Positions 5,324-10,423 of a stretch of 10,423 nt of DNA are shown piece after piece. Positions within the stretch are counted from its first letter, which is position 1. Each line of letters opens with the position of its first letter. Position numbers and translations under genes: made by a program. Where the stretch lies: the NCBI GenBank assembly GCA_031285365.1, contig JAITWP010000028.1:1-10423 (forward strand), read 5' to 3'. The stretch comes from Azoarcus sp. (GTDB lineage Bacteria > Pseudomonadota > Gammaproteobacteria > Burkholderiales > Rhodocyclaceae). The notes beneath the pieces are model-generated. The model did not search any database. It saw nothing but the letters and a program-made list of their open reading frames with translations, and was not told where the DNA came from.

Positions 5324-5548
5324 ATGAAGACACCCATTTCAATCAATGAGCGCGGCGACATCAGCATCTTCGCATCCGCTGAAGAAGCCGAGTCCTACAT
5401 GGAACCCATTGACGTTGAGCGTGGCGAGTATGTCGTTACCGACGCTGATGGGTTACATCTAACCGTAGACATTGTGGTCAAGGAGGTTCCATTGCTCTGG
5501 GGATTGTGGAAAGGCCGGGTCAGAAAGGTTCGAATAATCGATAAATAA
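5324..5548 (+). CDS. Small immunity-like protein, unrecognised family
   Basis: A 74-residue protein, beginning MKTPISINERGDISIFASAEE and continuing AESYMEPIDVERGEYVVTDADG. The opening 'I-N-E-x-G-D-I-x-I-F-x-S-x-E-x-A-E-x-Y-M-E-P-I-D-V-x-x-G-E-Y' resembles small proteins I have seen beside polymorphic toxins, but I have no family name. It is acidic in the first half, with a hydrophobic, W-containing end (VPLLWGLWKGRVRKVRI), no signal peptide. There is no clear Shine-Dalgarno sequence before ATG 5324; it starts 30 bases after the preceding immunity gene and may be read from the same message. No toxin lies before it, so it is another orphan candidate. Confidence 0.6.
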   Translation: MKTPISINERGDISIFASAEEAESYMEPIDVERGEYVVTDADGLHLTVDIVVKEVPLLWGLWKGRVRKVRIIDK

Positions 5549-5591
5549 TGGGGAACGTATTACTGTGCGACTGATTCTGGCCTGCCTATAA

Positions 5592-5700
5592 AAATTCCTG
5601 AATCGCCAGAGCTACGACGCACCGACCAACATTACCCTCATGGCCGAGGCGGCGGATGGCGACGGAACCATTGCCAAGGTCGAGTTCTACCAGGGCAGTG
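5592..5700 (+). pseudogene. Ig-like domain fragment of a lost Rhs protein
   Basis: From a TAA at 5589-5591 the frame reads KFLNRQSYDAPTNITLMAEA, then ADGDGTIAKVEFYQGS, where it meets the IS-like end at 5701. The 'G-x-x-Y-x-A-P-x-x-I-x-L-x-A-x-A-x-D-x-D-G-x-I-x-K-V-E-F-Y-x-G' pattern is the first half of a bacterial Ig-like domain (Big_9 type) found in large surface and Rhs-like proteins. The matching second half (KATDDKGATT) is at 845-874, fused to the Rhs core. The gap 5549-5591 before it holds nothing I recognise. Confidence 0.7.
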
Positions 5701-5863
5701 TGTACGCTCACCGAAAATTGATCATTTTGTATAGCTGATGCGCGTTAAAAATTGACCATGGTGATCACTCCGTCTCCCCTGCCCGAAAAACAGGCAGGAT
5801 AGGTTGAACACCCTGGTCAAAATTCAACGCGCAGGAATGGTCAGTTTTGAATGAGCAGTAACA
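5701..5863. mobile_element. 163-bp IS21-like end pair without transposase
   Basis: The element begins TGTACG (5701) and ends GTAACA (5863). Its two ends form imperfect inverted repeats of about 60 bases: AAAATTGATCATT near 5715-5727 faces AATGGTCAGTTTT at 5836-5848; TGCGCGTT (5739-5746) faces AACGCGCA (5826-5833); TTGACCATGGTG (5752-5763) faces CACCCTGGTCAA (5809-5820). The centre holds a small hairpin (CCTGCC 5778-5783, GGCAGG 5793-5798). TGT...ACA tips with repeated TGACCA/TGATCA blocks fit IS21-family ends. With no coding capacity it is an internal deletion derivative or MITE-like element. It breaks the Ig-like fragment precisely. I see no matching target duplication (GGCAGTG on the left, TGGTAGG on the right), so flanking DNA was probably rearranged afterwards. 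Confidence 0.55.
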
Positions 5864-5881
5864 TGGTAGGAAACGATACAA

Positions 5882-5902
5882 TGGCGGACACCGCCTCCGC
5901 CA
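5882..5902 (-). terminator. Possible hairpin after glycosyltransferase operon
   Basis: TGGCGGA (5882-5888) and TCCGCCA (5896-5902) form a perfect 7-base stem with a 7-base loop, 27 bases beyond the stop of the last - strand gene. No T run follows on the - strand, so it is at best a weak or Rho-assisted terminator or an RNA 3'-end stabiliser. Confidence 0.3.
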
Positions 5903-5928
5903 GTTATCTGTTGTTCGACGGACGCCAC

Positions 5929-6747
5929 TCATTCCGTATCCCAGATGAATTTTTCCTGCCGCCGAAGAGCGAGCCAGCTACGGCGGATAATGTCTTCCTG
6001 CCACACTTTGCACAGGGTGCGATAGTCGAGGAGAAGAGCGGTTATTCCCCTGGTTGTTTTGATTTTTTGTGCGTTTTCGGGCAAGGCGTCTTTGTGTTTT
6101 TCGATGAACAGGCGACCGTAATGCGCGTGTTTTTCACCGTAATTGCCCGTCGAGGCGTGGATGACCGGAATGTCGCAACACACCCCGAGTTTTTTGCCCG
6201 CGCGCCAGGCGGAAAAGCTGAAATCGAGGTCGTAAAGGTGAAATCCGTTGAAGGTGGCCTCGTCGAAACCGATTTCTTCCACCACCTCCCGGCGAGTCAT
6301 GATGCACAGGCCGTCGATGCCTTGAATATGATCGACCACAGGCCAAGGTTCGGGATTCCAGGCGCTCAGGGTGAACGTTCTGTTCCAGATGTGCGCGACC
6401 ACACCGGAAGACCAAGGAAGGCCCGCATCTCCCCAGCTTTCCGCGATAATGCGACGTGTGCCCGCGAAACCCAGAATGTCGAAATCTTGCAGGCGGCGGC
6501 TGATTTTCCGGGCGAAATCCGGGTCGATAATCAGGATGTCGTCATGGGAGAAAATCACGATGTTGCCGCGCGCGCGCCGTAAGGCCCGGTTGTAGCCTTC
6601 GGCCAGCGAGTGCGCGTCACGAATGCCTATGATTTCGTGCGGAAAATTTGCAAGAAGCTGCTCGTAGCATGCGCTGGCGTGGGCGAATTTCAGAGCGTCG
6701 ATACTGCAGATAACGACAGAGAAAAATGGTTTCCCGAGCGGACTCAT
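5929..6747 (-). CDS. Glycosyltransferase, family 2-like, second tandem copy
   Basis: A 272-residue protein, expected to transfer a sugar from a nucleotide donor in the cytoplasm. Features in order: FFSVVICSIDALKF (8-21), the strand that opens the nucleotide-binding fold; PHEIIGIRDAHSLAEGYNRA (36-55); IVIFSHDDILI (63-73), where HDD stands in the place of the metal-binding DxD; GIDGLCIMTRREV (143-155), the usual LDG/acceptor-side block; and GFHLYDLDFSF (168-178) with VCCDIPVIHAS (189-199). This set is that of the StrF/Glyco_tranf_2_5-type branch of GT2. No membrane segment. It starts at ATG 6747, overlapping the stop of the preceding paralogue by ATGA, with AAGGAAAA about nine bases upstream. 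It is the last gene of the operon. Donor and acceptor sugars cannot be read from the sequence; a rhamnan/O-antigen side group or a protein glycan are both possible. Confidence 0.88.
   Translation of the reverse strand: MSPLGKPFFSVVICSIDALKFAHASACYEQLLANFPHEIIGIRDAHSLAEGYNRALRRARGNIVIFSHDDILIIDPDFARKISRRLQDFDILGFAGTRRIIAESWGDAGLPWSSGVVAHIWNRTFTLSAWNPEPWPVVDHIQGIDGLCIMTRREVVEEIGFDEATFNGFHLYDLDFSFSAWRAGKKLGVCCDIPVIHASTGNYGEKHAHYGRLFIEKHKDALPENAQKIKTTRGITALLLDYRTLCKVWQEDIIRRSWLALRRQEKFIWDTE
6541..6643. repeat. Gene-duplication repeat of 7377-7479
   Basis: Bases 6541-6643 align without gaps to 7377-7479 with strong identity, covering the segment that encodes PHEIIGI to FSHDD in both family-2-like glycosyltransferases. 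It is the best conserved part of an older tandem gene duplication (offset 836 bases) and could support recombination that deletes one copy or creates a hybrid gene. Confidence 0.75.
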
Positions 6748-7583
6748 GGAGTTTTCCTTGCGTAACGACGGTCGATGGACAATGTGGCGCGGCGGAAAAT
6801 GTCCTCTGTCCAGAGTCTGGCCAGGGTTTCGTGGTCATCGACAAAACACTGCGTGCCAGGCGACGACTGCTGATCGAAAGGCAGTATCTTGCGTCGATGT
6901 TCGTATTTTATAGAAAATCGTTCGGCATATTTTTTGTAGCTGTCAGAAATGAAAACGCTTCTTCCATCCTGGACGCTCGTGGAAGCATGGATGTAGGCAA
7001 TGTCGCAGCAAACCCCGATTCTGTAACCGGCAAGGTGAGCCGCGAAACTGAAATCGCAGTCGTACAGATGCCAGCCATCGAAGGTGTCGTCATCGAACCC
7101 GACGGCTGTCGCTACCTCGTGGCGGGCAATCATGCACAGGCCATCCAGTACCTCGATGCCGCCCGTGACGGGCCAGTCCTGTGTGCCATAGATCATGAGA
7201 GAAAGATAACCGGCACGGCGGCGGGACCAGTGGCAGACCGCGCCATGCAGGTGCTTACGCGCACCAAACCAGACGGGACAGATCAGGCGCGAAGCCCCGG
7301 CAAAGCCGAGCACGTCCCACGACTGCATTCGCTCCCCAATTTTTTGCGCGAACTGCCTGTCGAGAAAAGTTACATCGTCATGGGAAAAGATCACGATGTC
7401 GCCGCGCGCGCGCTTCAAGCCCCGGTTGTACCCCTCGGCCAGCGAGCGCGCGTCGTGAATGCCGATGATCTCGTGCGGAACTGAGCCGAGCAGACGTTCA
7501 AAGTGAAGACTGGTCTGGACGAAATTCCACGGATGGATGCTGCAAATGATGACGGAAAAGAAAGAGGTGTTCATGGTCGTCAT
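6744..7583 (-). CDS. Glycosyltransferase, family 2-like, first tandem copy
   Basis: A 279-residue paralogue of the next gene. It has the same blocks: FFSVIICSIHPWNF (8-21), PHEIIGIHDARSLAEGYNRG (36-55), IVIFSHDDVTF (63-73) with HDD as the likely metal-binding motif, EVLDGLCMIARHEV (144-157), GWHLYDCDFSF (170-180) and VCCDIAYIHAS (191-201). The middle (about 100-143) and C-terminal third differ most from the partner, so acceptor specificity may differ while donor binding is shared. ATG 7583 overlaps the stop of the large GT9-TPR-OGT gene (ATGA, 7580-7583), and its own stop overlaps the next start in the same way, so the three are translated together. Residues 1-6 (MTTMNT) contain a second ATG (7574) that could be used. 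Start choice rests on the overlap. Substrates unknown. Confidence 0.88.
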   Translation of the reverse strand: MTTMNTSFFSVIICSIHPWNFVQTSLHFERLLGSVPHEIIGIHDARSLAEGYNRGLKRARGDIVIFSHDDVTFLDRQFAQKIGERMQSWDVLGFAGASRLICPVWFGARKHLHGAVCHWSRRRAGYLSLMIYGTQDWPVTGGIEVLDGLCMIARHEVATAVGFDDDTFDGWHLYDCDFSFAAHLAGYRIGVCCDIAYIHASTSVQDGRSVFISDSYKKYAERFSIKYEHRRKILPFDQQSSPGTQCFVDDHETLARLWTEDIFRRATLSIDRRYARKTP

Positions 7584-10423
7584 TGCTCATCGGAGGAGAC
7601 CAAGGTGTGTCCGCTCCGGGACAAACCCGTCATGGCCTCTGCAAAACCCTGTGCGAAAGCCTTGGAATCAGTCAGCCCCTGCGCCTTCATGCGTTCGCGC
7701 AGGGCAGGATCGGGTTTTACCCGCTGCCCAGGCGGGGCGAGTTGCCGGGCAAGATCGACATAATGCGGTATGTCGAGGGCTATCCATTCTTCCTTGCCGA
7801 GCGCCTTCAGTAGCGCCGCCGGACGTTGTGACCAGGGCAGGATGGAGGCGAGAGCCAGGCAGGGCTTGCCCATCCAGAGGCAAGTCGGCAAGGCAAGGCC
7901 GCCGGGGTTGACTGGCGGCAGCAGCCCCAGGTCGATGGACTGCCAGGCCAGGCAAAAATCTTCCGTCGTGCGGGCACTGATGAAAACGAGCCGCGCGCAA
8001 TCGACGCCTGCGCCGGAGAATTGCCCGCTGATGAAAGTTTGTGCCGCCTGTCCGAGTTCTTTCAGATTGATGACAAGCGTGGCGTCGGGATGCCGGGATA
8101 GCGTTTCGGCAAGAAGTTGCCAGCCATCGCGACCCATTCCCGCTGCGGGCACGAGGCATCCGAGAACCGGCGGCTTGCCGGTTTTCCGTGCGGCATCGTC
8201 GGTAAACGGTAGTTCCGGTAGGTCGAACACTTCACCTGTGCCAGGGAGGTTTACCGTGGGCAGTATGCTTTCCACGTGCGCGCCCGCCAGAGTCCGCACA
8301 TCGGGCGCAATGGGAGGCATGGGCGCTTCTCCCCACAGGAGCTTGTGCGGCACGGGCGCAGCCAGGAAAACCGTCAGGCGGCCCAGAGGGGCATAGACTT
8401 CCATGTCGACAAGGATGTCTGGGGCAAGCGCCCGGATTTTTTCGAGTGCGCGATTGTCTTCATCTTCCTTAATGTTCTCAGCCGTGTCGGCGAGCATGGA
8501 GCACATCTGAATCATTTCAAACTGGGCAAGCCGGGACAGACTCGTGCAGATGATGAGGGTGAAGAAACGTTCCGGCGGCAGATAACGGAGGAGCGCGAAA
8601 AGTTGTTCAAATTGATGGTGTGATGTGAAGTCCCCTACCATGAAGGCAATTCTCGTCAGGCCGGATTGCGTGGTATTGGCATGGTTTGGGTTGGAATGGA
8701 TGAGTTCTTCCAACCGGGCCTGAATGCGGGAAAGGGTTTCAAGAAAAGTCTCACCGTTTTCGTCGAAGCGCGCGAGGTTTCGCGCCGCCAGTAACTCATC
8801 AGACAAGCCCTGTGAAAAGCGGAGCGTATATTTCGTGAATTCGGACAAATCGCCGCATTCGGCAAGTATTTGCAGCAAAACGTTCTGAATGGATGCTTGA
8901 GCCCCGGAGGGCAGGTTTGCGACAGTTTGCAGGAGTGAAATCGCTTCCCCGCTTTGTCCGGTCAAATGCAGGCTTTGCGCAAGCGCCGGGTAGGCCGCAA
9001 ACAGATCCGGTTGTATCTGGACGGCTTCCCGCAAATATTTCAGTGCTTCGGAAGGTCTGTCGTTTCTCAGGAAAACTTCGCCCAACGCCGCGACGAGGTC
9101 GCCTCGTTCCGGCGCAAGTCGGGCGGATTGCGCAATGAAGTTGTGTGCCTCTGCCGTCAACCCCTGCTGTGCGCAGATGAAAGCCAGGTACGCGCAAGGC
9201 AATGGATTTTCCGGTTCACCGGCCATTGCCGTGGAAAGAGAGTCTATGGCAGTCTCAAAATCATCACTCTCGAATGCCGCGATTCCCACGTTCAGCGGAT
9301 TGGGGGATTGCCCTGCATCATCAGTGACTTTGCCGAGGAACGCCATTTGGCAACGGATTTTCCAGCGTCCCGGCAGGACAGCCTCCAGCATCCGCACCGA
9401 CGTCATCAAAACCTCTTTAGGGGAAATCTGTTCCATACATTCGGGATTTCCGTGAGGGCATCGTACCGAATCCCTGGGCGCAATGTTTTGCAGGCATCCT
9501 CGACATTCGATGTTTGCCCATATGGCACGGCTTCCCGTCGTGAATGGCAGGCGTGTCTCCGGGACAGCCATGCTGAAAAGACCAAGATAGGGAACGCTGA
9601 CGGCAGCGGCAATGTGCAGAACACCTGAATCCGGCGCAACCAGGAGATCGCACAGGGAAAGCACTGCCGCAGTGTGCATCAGCGACAATCGCCGCGCGAG
9701 GCAGAGGACGCGGTGATCTGCGGAAAAACCAATGTCGGCGGCAGAGAAATCGTTTCCATGCCCCAATATGACGATGCCGAGTTTTTTATCCTGTTCGAGC
9801 AAGTTCGTGATGAATCGTTTCCAATGCGCTTTGGGCCAGATGCGGTTTGGTGAGTTGGCCGCCATGTGTACGGCAATCAACCGTTTGATTTTTTGGTGCT
9901 GAAAGTAATGAAGTATCAGCGTGGCAGAAAAATGGAATTCACCTTTAGTTGGGCAAAGAACGGGCTGTGCTGATGTGACGGGGAGACCGCTGGCCTCGGC
10001 GTAGGCATGCAGAATATGCAATTCCCGACGCGATTCATATGTCCAGTCCAGGTCGATCAGCAAATCATCGGGCAAAGGTTCGTATTGATCGTTGACGACG
10101 AGATCGGCGTCCGGATTGTGCATGAAAACTTCGGTTTTTCTGGTTAAAACCAGCAGGTTATAGTGAGGGTAATAACGCCTCAGTTCACGCAGGATAGGCG
10201 TTGTCCAGATTACGTCACCCATTGCCCAGAGCCGCTGGAGAATGATATTGGGCCGTTTCTTTTTCCGTGGGCGGCGCAAGATGGAAATGAAGCATTCGTC
10301 ATTATCTTCATTTGGGGCATCGCCCGAAATACTGGATGCCTCGAATGTGGTTGGGCCTTGCAGGGAAAGCCTCTGGGTAAAAACAGTAATATCCTCGAAG
10401 TATTGTTCAAGGAAGGTTGTCAG
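7580..10423 (-). CDS. GT9-TPR-OGT-like glycosyltransferase fusion, 5' partial
   Basis: Numbering is from the in-frame TTG at 10279. Residues 12-300 are a GT9 (heptosyltransferase-type) domain: IILQRLWAMGDVIWTTP, then VAPDSGVLHIAAAVSVPYLG (214-233), with four cysteines at 259, 262, 274 and 281. Residues about 325-485 are TPR repeats (EALKYLREAVQIQPDLFAAY among them). Residues 541-885 resemble the catalytic part of OGT/SPINDLY (GT41): RIAFMVGDFTSHHQFEQL with H554/H555, PDILVDMEVYAPLGRLTVFL, HKLLWGEAPMPP and NPGGLALPTCLWMGKP. The usual lysine of the second Rossmann half (near VPAAGMGRDGW, 710-720) is not seen, so activity may be altered. TTG 10279 has no ribosome binding site; 48 more sense codons (ending FTQRLSLQGP...CFISIL) run open to the window edge, so the start is outside. 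It heads an operon with two GT2-like genes and probably glycosylates a surface glycan or protein. Confidence 0.88.
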   Translation of the reverse strand: MTTFLEQYFEDITVFTQRLSLQGPTTFEASSISGDAPNEDNDECFISILRRPRKKKRPNIILQRLWAMGDVIWTTPILRELRRYYPHYNLLVLTRKTEVFMHNPDADLVVNDQYEPLPDDLLIDLDWTYESRRELHILHAYAEASGLPVTSAQPVLCPTKGEFHFSATLILHYFQHQKIKRLIAVHMAANSPNRIWPKAHWKRFITNLLEQDKKLGIVILGHGNDFSAADIGFSADHRVLCLARRLSLMHTAAVLSLCDLLVAPDSGVLHIAAAVSVPYLGLFSMAVPETRLPFTTGSRAIWANIECRGCLQNIAPRDSVRCPHGNPECMEQISPKEVLMTSVRMLEAVLPGRWKIRCQMAFLGKVTDDAGQSPNPLNVGIAAFESDDFETAIDSLSTAMAGEPENPLPCAYLAFICAQQGLTAEAHNFIAQSARLAPERGDLVAALGEVFLRNDRPSEALKYLREAVQIQPDLFAAYPALAQSLHLTGQSGEAISLLQTVANLPSGAQASIQNVLLQILAECGDLSEFTKYTLRFSQGLSDELLAARNLARFDENGETFLETLSRIQARLEELIHSNPNHANTTQSGLTRIAFMVGDFTSHHQFEQLFALLRYLPPERFFTLIICTSLSRLAQFEMIQMCSMLADTAENIKEDEDNRALEKIRALAPDILVDMEVYAPLGRLTVFLAAPVPHKLLWGEAPMPPIAPDVRTLAGAHVESILPTVNLPGTGEVFDLPELPFTDDAARKTGKPPVLGCLVPAAGMGRDGWQLLAETLSRHPDATLVINLKELGQAAQTFISGQFSGAGVDCARLVFISARTTEDFCLAWQSIDLGLLPPVNPGGLALPTCLWMGKPCLALASILPWSQRPAALLKALGKEEWIALDIPHYVDLARQLAPPGQRVKPDPALRERMKAQGLTDSKAFAQGFAEAMTGLSRSGHTLVSSDEQ

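Noticed and set aside
5851..7484. Long + strand frames (243 and 252 codons) opposite the glycosyltransferases
   Set aside because: They mirror the conserved GT2-like genes on the - strand; their translations lack recognisable motifs and repeat each other only because the - strand genes are paralogues.
8954..9628. A 224-codon + strand frame within the large fusion gene
   Set aside because: The - strand frame there encodes clear TPR and GT9 sequence; the antisense frame is a composition effect in GC-rich coding DNA.
10277..10279. TTG as the start of the large glycosyltransferase
   Set aside because: No ribosome binding site precedes it and 48 further in-frame sense codons reach the window edge, so a start outside the window is more likely.
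1..10423. CRISPR array, tRNA or rRNA genes
   Set aside because: I saw no regularly spaced short repeats and no cloverleaf or rRNA-like stretches on either strand by eye.

Overview
The window reads as a Gram-negative, probably beta- or gammaproteobacterial chromosome segment. The evidence is Rhs (YD-repeat) protein ends of proteobacterial type and a heptosyltransferase-like (GT9) domain of the kind used for lipopolysaccharide or other surface glycans. I cannot name the genus. It splits into two unlike halves that meet at an insertion-sequence (IS) scar near 5701-5863.

Left half, 1-5700, + strand: a worn array of displaced Rhs toxin tips and immunity-like genes, with no full-length rhs gene. 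In order: the end of an unrecognised small gene (2-214) running into a frameshifted Rhs core remnant (196-294); a DUF4279 gene (344-793); an N-terminally truncated Rhs protein with an intact-looking HGGxHWDVQ toxin tip (790-1632) and its overlapping partner (1629-1937); a second DUF4279 gene (2036-2446); a headless toxin tip (2489-2806) with its overlapping immunity gene (2803-3300); another headless tip (3392-3547) with a DUF6869-type gene (3549-3983); remnants of two IS elements (about 3984-4225); a third Rhs core plus toxin tip broken by a premature stop (4227-4721) with its overlapping immunity gene (4718-5293); one more small immunity-like gene (5324-5548); and a piece of an Ig-like domain (5592-5700). 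Each tip is followed directly by its partner, often with an ATGA overlap. Seven immunity-like genes survive against one toxin tip that still looks complete, so the region looks like a fossil record of toxin-tip replacement that keeps protection against former toxins.

Boundary, 5701-5863: a 163-bp element with imperfect inverted ends of IS21 type and no transposase. It cuts the Ig-like fragment and marks the edge of the Rhs island.

Right half, 5929-10423, - strand: three glycosyltransferase genes joined by 4-base ATGA overlaps, certainly one operon. The first is a large GT9-TPR-OGT-like fusion that stays open to the window edge. It is followed by two tandem paralogous family-2-like glycosyltransferases. 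Together they probably build or attach a surface or protein-linked glycan. Base composition and style differ from the patchy, partly AT-rich Rhs half.
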